NCBI RefSeq assembly: GCF_024138145.1
Contig: NZ_CP099997.1
Span: 62,001-126,000, forward strand
Source of the DNA: Natronosalvus halobius
GTDB lineage: Archaea; Halobacteriota; Halobacteria; Halobacteriales; Natrialbaceae
Direction: 5' to 3'
DNA: 64,000 bases
Below, piece by piece: positions 52,301-59,248 of the stretch. Position numbers and translations under genes: made by a program. Below the pieces are notes generated by a model. That model did no database searches. It had not been told where the DNA came from and worked only from the letters and a program-made list of their open reading frames with translations. Every line of letters begins with the position of its first letter. The first letter of the stretch is position 1.

Positions 52301-52441
52301 GGTCCGGAACTGTTCGAGGGTAGTGTCCGTCTCCAGGGCGGGAATCCCCGCGCCGAAGAGCAGCGTCGCGAGGAGACAGCCGACCAGCACGAGACGCGCG
52401 TGGGTCGTGATCGCCTCGACCAGTCGGGAGCGTCGCCTCAC
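49334..52441 (-). CDS. RND/MMPL family transporter with coiled-coil exofacial loop (paralogue 2)
   Basis: A 1035-residue paralogue of the next gene downstream, with the same order of parts: helix 1 at 17-33, coiled coil at about 127-290, SSD-like block near 405-570 (LLIGLSIDYAIHVVMRHREER), second loop and second block (SLTIGLGIDYSVHVTTRY). The start is a GTG at 52441; the first residues read as R-rich. It keeps Asp in the second block (GLGIDYSVHV) where paralogue 1 has Ala (GLGIAYSIHV), which may alter the proton relay. The coiled coil also carries two SHOCT-like hairpins (175-194, 236-255). An inserted Glu/Asp stretch near residue 490 (EDEGESEDEDED) is absent from paralogue 1. Confidence 0.93.
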   Translation of the reverse strand: MRRRSRLVEAITTHARLVLVGCLLATLLFGAGIPALETDTTLEQFRTDTPESEALAYADRHFEERGENTTTAHVVVTDENALERESLLEGLRFQQSLRQDEVIGPTLVENDSTIGVENVVATAIIRLEQADELEDRVDELETRASDLGDRIDDLEAALETVGSLQADYEALNDSYAAGEVSDEEYDRRAAAIEADLDATVSNATADLERERVTQFERAAATVRAIESEMADLERRRAAGSVTDREYEARMETLEDDREQTIVDGSRWLFGDELQSLQREARELEAERDAIERLDRPPLQEQISALERADGDRFDRAFTLVLAEDGPGSAAALRLLPSSYEPGALESDERLLLVTQSLDRGAGPPGEIGPDVVESQLALEERVLERDEENLVFGMGLVADEVDRAVADSLVIVGPLALLFVIVSLAIAYRDVLDIALGVAGTVTVLVWTLGMAGWTGVAFTQVFVAVPVLLIGLSIDYAIHVVMRHREEREDEGESEDEDEDVRTTDDVRTSMASALAGLATAFVLVTATTAIGFLANVVSPIAPIREFGVVSAFGIVSALVVFGAAVPAAKVEFDAVLEARGFDRRRRAIGGSVHVARTLAVGAVAARRAPLVVLVCALLVTAGGVYGATHVDTTFDETSFLAGDPPSWTAHLGPLAPGEYRMQSTLDVLEERYQREGGQVQILLRGDVTAGGTLQRVQDATARAAASDDVYVLPHGEPDVRSPLSAMRATADESESFDATFSLADRTENGVPDQNHLGLYDGLFEYNPDSASDVVYRSESGEYEAIRLLVGVQTSAENDETAAEMRAVAAALEGDGDAGDAIATGGPLTTYALERTLFESVVGALAVALGAIVTLLAVGYRVTGRGATLGLVAAIPVLVALGATLGTMALLDLPFNVLTGMVASLTIGLGIDYSVHVTTRYTRELGALEAGETAWDALERTLSTTGGALAGSVVTTGCAFGVLVVALVPLLRQFGLVTALTIGYAFLASILVLPTLLASWTRYLAPEPYRVPSLAVAPSRGSLWSRPTRDDDQE

Positions 52442-52564
52442 GCGACCACCTGCCGATCGTGCGACCCGTCTCCCTGCATTCGATGAGTCGTTGACAGGCC
52501 GCGAGTATATAGCTTGATGACGGCGCGTCTCGAGCCGATGCCGGTTCGACCGGGCGTAGGTCGG

Positions 52565-53299
52565 CTATTCGATCGAAATCGTCTGGAGGTCCTCGGCGAA
52601 TCGCACATCTCCGTCGTAGTGGCGAGCGATCGATTCTCGCATCTCCGTGTGGCGGCCGTCCGTGTGGGGGTAGAGGTGACTCAGATAGACGCGACCGATC
52701 TCGTGCCCCTCGAGGACCTGCCCCAGTTCGCTTGGCGTGGGGTGGTTCGACACATCGACGTCGTCGGGGAACGAACAGTCGTGAATTAGAATCGCCGAGC
52801 TGTCGGCGAAGTTCGCCAATCCCGCGAACGCCTCCGTGTCGCCGCTGAAGGTGACGTAATCGCCGAAGCGGTAGGCCAGACACGGCAGCGAGTGACGCGT
52901 CTCGTAGGCCTCGACGTCGAAGTCCGCCACCGTGAACGAGCCCGGAACGACCTCCCTGACCCGCAACTCGAGTCTGTCCTGCATGTACTCGTGCACCTCG
53001 AGCAACCCATCGACGAGCGCTTTCGTCCCCTGCGGGCCGACGACCTCGAGGTGCTCCTCGCCGGCGAGCCACCGCGCTTTCATCAGTGGAAGCAGGTCGG
53101 AGACGTGATCCAGATGGTGATGGGTCAGGAGGACGCTCGAGACCGCCTCGAAGCCGACGCCCGACTGCTGAAGACGCTGGAGGACGCCGGCGCCACAGTC
53201 GACGAGGACGGTTCGTTCTGCGTCCTGGACGAGCAACCCGGTCTGGAAGCGTTCACCGGTCGGGATGGCGCTGCCGGTGCCGAGAAACGTGACGCGCAT
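52565..53299 (-). CDS. RNase Z-like metallo-beta-lactamase hydrolase
   Basis: A 244-residue protein. MRVTFLGTGSAIPTGERFQT is the beta-strand opening shared with RNase Z/ElaC-type enzymes. SSVLLTHHHLDHVSDLLPL is the HxHxDH motif, TRHSLPCLAYRFGDYVTFSGDTE gives the His and Asp, and VYLSHLYPHT the last His. The exosite of tRNase Z is short or missing, so it is better called an RNase Z-like or arylsulfatase-like phosphodiesterase. Divergent from the DUF7344 gene. Confidence 0.9.
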   Translation of the reverse strand: MRVTFLGTGSAIPTGERFQTGLLVQDAERTVLVDCGAGVLQRLQQSGVGFEAVSSVLLTHHHLDHVSDLLPLMKARWLAGEEHLEVVGPQGTKALVDGLLEVHEYMQDRLELRVREVVPGSFTVADFDVEAYETRHSLPCLAYRFGDYVTFSGDTEAFAGLANFADSSAILIHDCSFPDDVDVSNHPTPSELGQVLEGHEIGRVYLSHLYPHTDGRHTEMRESIARHYDGDVRFAEDLQTISIE

Positions 53300-53430
53300 A
53301 CTCGTTGATGTGGCCGGATCACGGATATATGTTCGTGGCTGACGGCTCGGGGGCGAGCAGTCGTTCGGTTGGCCGGTTCGAACCGATGTGCGCTGACCAT
53401 CCTATCAAAAGTGATATGTGAAACCATCAA

Positions 53431-53440
53431 TTTATATAAT
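53431..53440 (+). promoter_or_regulatory. TATA box TTTATATAAT
   Basis: The cleanest TATA box in the window, 28-37 bp upstream of ATG 53468, which fits a leaderless transcript. Confidence 0.75.
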
Positions 53441-53467
53441 GCGGTTTACGTATCGGGTAACGTATAA

Positions 53468-54124
53468 ATGAGTCCCGGGCAGTCTGCCCCGTCGAATCCG
53501 GCGGTAGCGGTCGGGGAGGTGTCAGCGACCGACGGGCGTCGTTCGGGTGACTCCCCGCCGTCGCTTCCTCCCGACGACCGGTATCACATCTTACAGACGC
53601 GGCGTCGTCGCGATACGCTCCGGTACCTCCGCCGGTGCGACGGGCCCGTCGACGCACGGGAACTCGCCGAGTGGGTCGCCGCGCGCGAACAGGAGACGAC
53701 GCCAGAGATGCTGACCTCCCGCCAGCGCCAGCGCGTCTACATCTCGCTCTACCAGACGCATCTGCCCAAACTCGACGAGTACGGAATCGTTCGTTATCAC
53801 AAGGACCGCGGGGCCGTCACCCCGCTGGCGCTCGTCGAACACTTCGATGAGTACCTCGCCCCATCCGAACTCGAATCCGAACCCGGGGACGAGGACGAGG
53901 ACGAGGACACTCGAGCGTGGTGGCGACCGTACCTCGCCCTGTCCAGCCTCGGCGTCGCGCTGATCGGGCTGTCGGCAGGCGGCGTTCTCCCGCTCCCCGC
54001 ACTCGCCATCACGGGTCTCGTCGTCTCTTCGTTCGCGACCCTATCGGTTTTCCACGCGCTGGTGGCAACGGGGTGGACGGAAGGACTCGACCTCGCGGCG
54101 GTAACAACCAGGATCGGTCGGTGA
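53468..54124 (+). CDS. DUF7344 HTH protein with C-terminal membrane anchor
   Basis: A 218-residue protein. The DUF7344 core spans about 35-130 (DDRYHILQTRRRRDTLRYLRR, DARELAEWVAARE, SRQRQRVYISLYQTHLPKLDEYGIVRY). After an acidic linker (ESEPGDEDEDEDTRAWW) come two membrane helices at about 160-178 and 180-203. DUF7344 is a haloarchaeal winged-helix domain; the membrane tail implies a membrane-tethered regulator, or a domain re-used for protein contacts. Confidence 0.85.
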   Translation: MSPGQSAPSNPAVAVGEVSATDGRRSGDSPPSLPPDDRYHILQTRRRRDTLRYLRRCDGPVDARELAEWVAAREQETTPEMLTSRQRQRVYISLYQTHLPKLDEYGIVRYHKDRGAVTPLALVEHFDEYLAPSELESEPGDEDEDEDTRAWWRPYLALSSLGVALIGLSAGGVLPLPALAITGLVVSSFATLSVFHALVATGWTEGLDLAAVTTRIGR

Positions 54125-54365
54125 CGGCGGTAGTATGATCGGTCGCCGACCCTAGTCGCGCTGCAACGTGGGCGACTCAGCTTCGTTGAACCCCTCGAGC
54201 GGTGATAGGTTTCAACGACTGTGCTGAATACAAAGCGCGAATGTTCCACGAACCAGCGGCCACTCAACGCAGAATGCTGATTGCTTAATACAGAGGATGC
54301 ATTGATCAAAATTCAAATCGTGATTGAGGGTTGGGGTGTGGGATACCCTGTTCACCTGGGGCTAG

Positions 54366-55175
54366 TTACTCGTTGGTTGCAATGGTTTGGCAGTACTGGT
54401 TCTCCACGATGGCGGTTCCATCCGTGGCGCGATTGTAGCGTCTGAATATCTCCCCAAGGTCGTCCCGAAGCCGTTCTTGTGCGTCCGGATCAAGCATCTC
54501 AAGAGCCCGGATCGTCGGGCCGAAGTAAGAACTGAACACGTCCACCGCATGGTCGATCGTCCGATAATACTGGAGTGCAGTTCGCCGTTCACTTTCGATC
54601 GAACGCGTGCCCGCACCGAGTAACTCGTCGAGCCCCTCGTCTGTGCCCCACAGAAGAGGCGAGGGGACGTCCGGTGGTGGGGGGACGTATTCGGCGTGAG
54701 TAGCAAACCAATCGCCACTCCACCCCTCGGAGATCGGACCTGCCAGACTGATTTTGCCCCCCGGCTTACACACTCGCAGTAACTCGCTTGCCGCCTGCTT
54801 CTGGTCGGGTGCGAACTGCACCCCGTACACCGAGAGTACTACATCGAAGCTGTTGTCGGGGAATGGCAGGTCCTGTGCATCGCCAACGCGAAAGTCGATG
54901 GACTGCCCGTTAGCCTCTGCCCGGGTTCTCGCACGTTCGATCAATTCGGGGACGTAATCGAGGCCGGTGACCTCACAGTACCGTCGCTCTGCGACCAGTG
55001 CCGCTGTCCCACTCCCACAGGCCACGTCCAGCACACGCTGGCGGGGGTGGGGATCAACCGCCTTGCAGAGTGCTTCTGCCATGACCACGTTTTGGCGGGC
55101 AATCTCGTTGAAATCGCCAGTTGCCCACGTCTCCTTTTGATTCTTCGTAATGCCCGTATAGTCTGTGTCGCTCAT
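54366..55175 (-). CDS. UbiE-like class I SAM methyltransferase
   Basis: A 269-residue protein from ATG 55175 (MSDTDYTGITKNQKETWATG). The family body has RVLDVACGSGTAALVAERR (motif I), VTGLDYVPELIERARTRAE, GDAQDLPFPDNSFDVVLSVYG and LRVCKPGGKISLAG. It belongs with ubiquinone/menaquinone and small-molecule methyltransferases. Codon use is less GC-biased here than in the flanks. Together with DoxX and a Bat-like regulator it forms a patch of lower GC, possibly acquired. Confidence 0.92.
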   Translation of the reverse strand: MSDTDYTGITKNQKETWATGDFNEIARQNVVMAEALCKAVDPHPRQRVLDVACGSGTAALVAERRYCEVTGLDYVPELIERARTRAEANGQSIDFRVGDAQDLPFPDNSFDVVLSVYGVQFAPDQKQAASELLRVCKPGGKISLAGPISEGWSGDWFATHAEYVPPPPDVPSPLLWGTDEGLDELLGAGTRSIESERRTALQYYRTIDHAVDVFSSYFGPTIRALEMLDPDAQERLRDDLGEIFRRYNRATDGTAIVENQYCQTIATNE

Positions 55176-55488
55176 GTTCTCTTCCCTCCGTCCACGAAAG
55201 GCGTCGATCGCCGGTCGTGGCACATCCCTCTCGTCTCAGTGATTCGTCGATGTGAATTTGAGTCGAATGAGGAAGCGTTCTATGTGGTACGTTAACTAAC
55301 AACATAACGATGCCGGAAGGGTGCTCTGGCCACCTCCTCATCTGGTATAGCTGTCTCATCCGAAGCATAACGAACCCACCTAGATCTACACCCGCGTAGT
55401 TATCGAGGGCGACCATCCGCTCGAATCGCGCCTACGAGTCCCGTCCTTATCGCAACTGGGGCAAGTACTGCTGCTCGTACTTCGACGG
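55176..55488. other. 313-bp intergenic region, AT-richer, no clear gene
   Basis: Between the methyltransferase start and the DoxX stop, both minus strand. A GTACGTTAACTAAC near 55290 is AT-rich and could be the methyltransferase promoter, though far from the ATG. On the plus strand near 55409-55491 is a short open stretch ending TAG with two adjacent Cys (KYCCSYFDG) that I could not assign and that may be a decayed gene fragment. No mobile-element ends were found. Confidence 0.5.
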
Positions 55489-55857
55489 CTAGAACGACAG
55501 CAGGTGAAATCTCGTCACGAGGAGTCCGACGGTGAGATAGGTCGCTGGCCCAACAAATCTCCAGAGCGGATCGTCAACCCGAAAGAGATGTGTCAGGATG
55601 GCTCCGGCCATCGTGGCGACGATTAACAGTCCGCCGAGAACAGCGAGAATCGGCGCGAACACGAGGCCGACGAGCAAGCCGAGACCCCCAAACGTCTCGA
55701 TGCCGCCAGTAACGAATCGGAACCACTCTGGATAGCGGTATCGGTCGAAATCCTCTACCACGAGGTCAATGCCGATTAGCTTCGCGACGCCCGCAGCCAG
55801 CATGATGAGTCCGAGCAACCCTTGCACGAGGGTGATGGCCGTTTCAATTGTACTCAT
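55489..55857 (-). CDS. DoxX family membrane protein
   Basis: A 122-residue four-helix protein. Helix 1 is IETAITLVQGLLGLIMLAAGVAKLIG, then a charged loop with DFDRYRYPEWFRFVTGGIETFGGLGLL, two further helices (VFAPILAVLGGLLIVATMAGAIL) and a last one (YLTVGLLVTRFHLLSF). DoxX-like proteins include thiosulfate:quinone oxidoreductase subunits and many small membrane proteins of unknown role. Divergent from the Bat-like regulator, whose palindrome lies between. Confidence 0.92.
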   Translation of the reverse strand: MSTIETAITLVQGLLGLIMLAAGVAKLIGIDLVVEDFDRYRYPEWFRFVTGGIETFGGLGLLVGLVFAPILAVLGGLLIVATMAGAILTHLFRVDDPLWRFVGPATYLTVGLLVTRFHLLSF

Positions 55858-55965
55858 AGTCTACTATTCTCACGCGATTCGGACGGGGTTTCTTCATAAC
55901 GTTCTGCCCTCGTCTCTGACGGAAGGCACGGGTCTGCTACGCGTGTTGAGACGACGGAGTTTCCC

Positions 55966-55979
55966 GTGAATATATTCAC
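55966..55979. promoter_or_regulatory. Perfect 14-bp palindrome GTGAATATATTCAC
   Basis: A perfect dyad centred at 55972/55973 that contains a TATA-like core (AATATATT). It is 55 bp upstream of the Bat-like ATG 56034 and 109 bp upstream of the DoxX ATG. A protein bound here would cover a TATA box of one or both divergent genes. Confidence 0.65.
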
Positions 55980-56033
55980 CTTTTTAAGTCACTAGGAAGT
56001 TTGTTAAGCCACTCGCCAGCCAACTCTAGTGAT

Positions 56034-56660
56034 ATGGTTCGTGTACGCCTGAAAGTCGAGATCGGGGTAGACGACGACAACTGGCTGGCTGGTGTCTCGA
56101 CCGACTTCTCGGATTCCGAGTTTAAAATCCTGACGAGCCAGCCCGTAGACGATGGCGTGCTCGAACTGATCGAAGTAACGACATCGGATGGGGACGCCAT
56201 CGTTCACCGGTTTGACGACGCACCGGAGGTGCGCTCGTACGAAGTGCTCCATTCCGACGACAGAATGGTACTGATCCAGTTGGTGTTTCCAATGCCGTCA
56301 ACGTACGAGGTGAGGCGTTCGATGGGGATCCTCCCGCGATTTCCTCTCATCATCCGAGACGGATGGGCATTCGGTGAACAAACTACCTCACACGAGCAGT
56401 TGTCGGCGTTAACTACCGAGCTAGCGGCGGCTCACATTCCGTACGAGATACTGTCGTTGACCCAATCATACGACTCGAACGGACTTCTGACCGAGCGTCA
56501 GCGAGAGGTCATCACTGAAGCGGTTGAACGGGGGTATTACGACAGTCCTCGCGGCTGTTCGCTCGTCGAACTTGCAGACACATTGGGGGTTAATCAATCG
56601 GCGGCCAGTGGTGTCCTCCATCGAGCCGAAGGCCGGATTATCAAGGAATTCCTCTCATAG
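56034..56660 (+). CDS. Bat-like HTH_10 transcriptional regulator
   Basis: A 208-residue protein from ATG 56034 (MVRVRLKVEIGVDDDNW); the frame is open further upstream without matching composition. The N-terminal sensory part is about 1-130 (beta-rich). The C-terminal HTH_10 at 150-208 has LLTERQREVITEAVERGYYDSP, SLVELADTLGVNQSAASGVLHRAEGRIIKEFL. It resembles the regulator at 15297-15971 in layout, but the sequences differ in the sensory part. The palindrome upstream suggests it binds its own promoter and that of doxX. Confidence 0.9.
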   Translation: MVRVRLKVEIGVDDDNWLAGVSTDFSDSEFKILTSQPVDDGVLELIEVTTSDGDAIVHRFDDAPEVRSYEVLHSDDRMVLIQLVFPMPSTYEVRRSMGILPRFPLIIRDGWAFGEQTTSHEQLSALTTELAAAHIPYEILSLTQSYDSNGLLTERQREVITEAVERGYYDSPRGCSLVELADTLGVNQSAASGVLHRAEGRIIKEFLS

Positions 56661-56831
56661 GCGGCGATAAAGGTAGACGAGTCGCTCTTGTCTCACCTGA
56701 TTATCGGTGGACACCTGATGACGAATTTACCGAGAGCTACACTACTTGCAATACCACATTGCTGCATACATCCCTCTGAATTCAGCACGTGATTCCTATC
56801 AACTGCGAATGAAACCAACAGAGCCGGCGAC

Positions 56832-57503
56832 TCAGTAGATGAGTTCGTCGTCGTTCTCGACCATGTACAGCGTCCGGGCGGCGATGTTGACCGCGTGGTC
56901 ACCTACCCGTTCCAGGTCTCGAATCGTCAACAGGAGACGAGAGACGTCCTGGAGGAGGGTCTCGACCTCTTCGGGCGCGTCGAGTTCCCGCTCGATGAGA
57001 TCACGGACGACGATCTCGCTCGCCCGTTCGGCGAAGTGGTCGAGATCGTCGTCTCGCACCGCGAGTTCCCGACAGGCGCCGACGTCCTCCTCGTCGTAGG
57101 CCTGCATCGCGTCGTCGATCATCTCGAGGGTAAGATCGCCCATCGCCTGTACGTCGACGTCGGGAAAGAGGTCCTGTTCCGCGTCGATAGTATACTCCCC
57201 GAGGTTGACTGCCAGGTCGCCGATCCGTTCCAGGTCGGTGATGACCTTGAACGACGAGGCGATAAACCGCAGGTCGCTGGCGACCGGCTGCTGGAGCGCC
57301 AGGAGGTCGATACACTGTTGCTCGAGGTCGAGGTACATCCGGTTGATCTCGCCGTCGCCCGTGATGACCTCGTTGGCGAGGTCCTCGTCTTTCTGCTCGA
57401 GTGCGTCGAGGCCCATCCGGAGGCGTTCCATGACGACCTCGCCCATGTAACAGATGTCCGATCGAAGTTCCAGAAGCTGTTCCTGATAGGAGGTTCTGGC
57501 CAT
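56832..57503 (-). CDS. phoU: Phosphate signalling protein PhoU
   Basis: A 223-residue three-helix-bundle-pair protein. It has the two PhoU repeats: MARTSYQEQLLELRSDICYMGEVVMERL opens the first, and the metal-site motifs are KVITDLERIGDLAVNLGEY and the late RDLERVGDHAVNIAARTLY. PhoU represses the phosphate regulon in bacteria; in archaea it is linked to the Pst importer. It is not beside pst genes here; its neighbour across a 311-bp divergent spacer is a small winged-helix protein. Confidence 0.95.
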   Translation of the reverse strand: MARTSYQEQLLELRSDICYMGEVVMERLRMGLDALEQKDEDLANEVITGDGEINRMYLDLEQQCIDLLALQQPVASDLRFIASSFKVITDLERIGDLAVNLGEYTIDAEQDLFPDVDVQAMGDLTLEMIDDAMQAYDEEDVGACRELAVRDDDLDHFAERASEIVVRDLIERELDAPEEVETLLQDVSRLLLTIRDLERVGDHAVNIAARTLYMVENDDELIY

Positions 57504-57814
57504 GCACGAATCACCGCGGCCGGCGTCCAAATACCTTACGTACGGGTGCATCATCTCCGCGTCGGCGTTCTGGACTCGAGTCCGTCGGTCACGCCCGACC
57601 GACCCCTCGTTTGCTACGGCAGAAACGATTATACACCCTATATGAGATCGTTGTACTGACGGAAAATCGCCGCTACGACCCGTTTTATCGGTTTCAGGTT
57701 CGAAGCGTGTCAATCACAGTGTATCGACGTATAGTGACCCCATAGTTCCGTGAACGATGGGGGCCGTTGATAGTGGGATCCGTGGTCGGTCGACGTACCG
57801 ACCCGCCTCGACCA
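57504..57814. other. 311-bp divergent region between phoU and a winged-helix gene
   Basis: AT-rich in the middle. It contains an AACGAT-N17-ATCGTT inverted repeat at 57624-57652 around TATA-like words (TTATAC and CTATAT). Further right are TTTTATCGG at about 57682-57690 and GTATAGTG at 57729-57736, the nearer candidates for the right-hand promoter. No gene inside. Confidence 0.6.
57624..57652. promoter_or_regulatory. Inverted repeat AACGAT-N17-ATCGTT
   Basis: Perfect 6-bp arms enclosing 17 bp with two TATA-like words. It is 121 bp from the phoU start and 163 bp from the winged-helix gene start. A candidate phosphate-control operator. Confidence 0.45.
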
Positions 57815-58081
57815 ATGAGCGTCACAGATACCGAACAGACTAGCGACGAATCGACGCAGAGTACACTGGTCAGCGACCTTCCGCCGAGTGCCAAACTGGT
57901 TTACAAGGTACTCGAGTACGAGGGCGCGATGACCCAGGAAGAGATTGCGACGGAGTCTCGGCTGTGCGCGCGGACCGTCCGCTACGCGCTCACGAAACTC
58001 GAGAACGTCGACTGTATCGACAGCCGCCCGTCGCTTCGCGACGCGCGCCGGTCGATCTACACGGTCGACGGCGAGTTGTAA
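57815..58081 (+). CDS. Small winged-helix DNA-binding protein
   Basis: An 88-residue protein from ATG 57815 (MSVTDTEQTSDES). After a 20-residue acidic leader comes a winged helix: LPPSAKLVYKVLEYEGAMTQEEIA, then TESRLCARTVRYALTKLENVDCI, then a wing (SRPSLRDARRSIYTVDG). MarR/TrmB-like size and layout. Being divergent from phoU, it may control that gene; inference. Confidence 0.85.
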   Translation: MSVTDTEQTSDESTQSTLVSDLPPSAKLVYKVLEYEGAMTQEEIATESRLCARTVRYALTKLENVDCIDSRPSLRDARRSIYTVDGEL

Positions 58082-58229
58082 CGGCCGATTCGGTCGTTCG
58101 CTCCGGTTCGGGGGTGGCCCGCCCCGTAACCCTGTCACACCATCGCACCACCACAATCGGGCCACCCATTCTTCGATCGCTTGCCTGGCGAGCCGTCGAT
58201 ACGTGACTCGCACGCCGACCGCTCCCGTC

Positions 58230-59246
58230 TCACTTTCGCTTCCGATACCTGTTGATCAGCACATCGAGTCCGAACGCCCCAGACGTGACCGTATAGTAGG
58301 TCTCGAGACGGGGATTGAACTTCGCCTTGTAGCGGTTGATGCTCGGCACGCCTGCCCCGACCAAGTCGTAGCGCTCGAGGCCGGCCTCGAGGCCGTCGCG
58401 CATGACGTGCCAGTCGAGTAGATCGTTGATCGGCAAGTCGACGTCCGCATCCGGCTTCACGCCACCCTGCCAGCGATACCGCGTCGACTCTGACTCGAGC
58501 ACCAGGATGCCGCCCTGGAAGTCACCGTTCACGCGACAGACGTAGGGCCGGACCGATCCCTGGGGGAGTTCCTCGTAGAGCGACCGGACGAACGCCGCGG
58601 AGAGGTGAAACGACTGCCCCTGGCTCGCGTAGCGCGACCGGACCTGCTCGACGATCCGGTCGATGTCGTCGATCGAACCTTCCTCGATCACGTACACGCC
58701 CTCGAAGTCGTCGGCGCTTCGCACGTTGGATCTGGCGTCGCTGCTGAAGGTGTCGAGCAATTGGTCGAGATTGTCCCCGAGGTCGACGACGTAGGTGTAC
58801 TGCGGCTCGACCTCATAGCCGCTCCAGACGAAGGGGCGGACGTCGCCGACGCGAACCGACTCGAACTTGGCGTACATCGGCGAGAGGGTCGCCTCGATCC
58901 ACGCGAGGCTCTCCTCCAGGAACGTCTTCGTCCGCCGGTCTACCTTGCGCCGTTTCAGCTTCTCGAGGTTGCACATGACCGGCCCGAGGTAGCACGCCCA
59001 GGAGTACGGCGCCGGCGAGAACGCGCCCGTGACCGGCCCCTTCCTGAACTCGAACACGGGAAAGAGGCCGACGACCTCCTGTCCCTTGAACCCGACCAGC
59101 GGGTGGACCGTCGTGTTCGTGTCCTCCGCCTGCAGCGCGAGCGATTCGGCCCGGAAGAACGGGTGCGTCCGGTCCGCACGCTCGACGTGCCGGTTCCACT
59201 CGTCGGCGTCCTCGCGGATGTCCAGTCGATCGATTTCGACGCTCAT
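58230..59246 (-). CDS. FemAB-like GNAT-fold transferase
   Basis: A 338-residue protein of the FemAB/BioF2-like GNAT group. PFFRAESLALQAEDTNTTVHPLVGF, GQEVVGLFPVFEFRKGPVTGAFSPAPY, LEESLAWIEATLSPMYAKFES and the C-terminal acetyltransferase half (ARSNVRSADDFEGVYVIEEGS, GGILVLESESTRYRWQGG, DLVGAGVPSINRYKAKFNP) match haloarchaeal proteins that may transfer an acyl or aminoacyl group in surface-glycan or lipid assembly. No peptidoglycan exists here, so the acceptor is something else. Its start is 2 bp after the stop of the phosphatase-superfamily gene, so the two are co-translated. Confidence 0.88.
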   Translation of the reverse strand: MSVEIDRLDIREDADEWNRHVERADRTHPFFRAESLALQAEDTNTTVHPLVGFKGQEVVGLFPVFEFRKGPVTGAFSPAPYSWACYLGPVMCNLEKLKRRKVDRRTKTFLEESLAWIEATLSPMYAKFESVRVGDVRPFVWSGYEVEPQYTYVVDLGDNLDQLLDTFSSDARSNVRSADDFEGVYVIEEGSIDDIDRIVEQVRSRYASQGQSFHLSAAFVRSLYEELPQGSVRPYVCRVNGDFQGGILVLESESTRYRWQGGVKPDADVDLPINDLLDWHVMRDGLEAGLERYDLVGAGVPSINRYKAKFNPRLETYYTVTSGAFGLDVLINRYRKRK

Positions 59247-59248
59247 GG

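Noticed and set aside
53360-53400. A tRNA T-arm-like GGTTCGAACC
   Set aside because: It is a short palindrome in an intergenic region with no matching acceptor stem, D arm or anticodon arm on either strand.
55409-55491. Remnant of a transposase
   Set aside because: The short open stretch with two adjacent Cys has no recognisable transposase motif, and no inverted repeats or target duplications were seen nearby.
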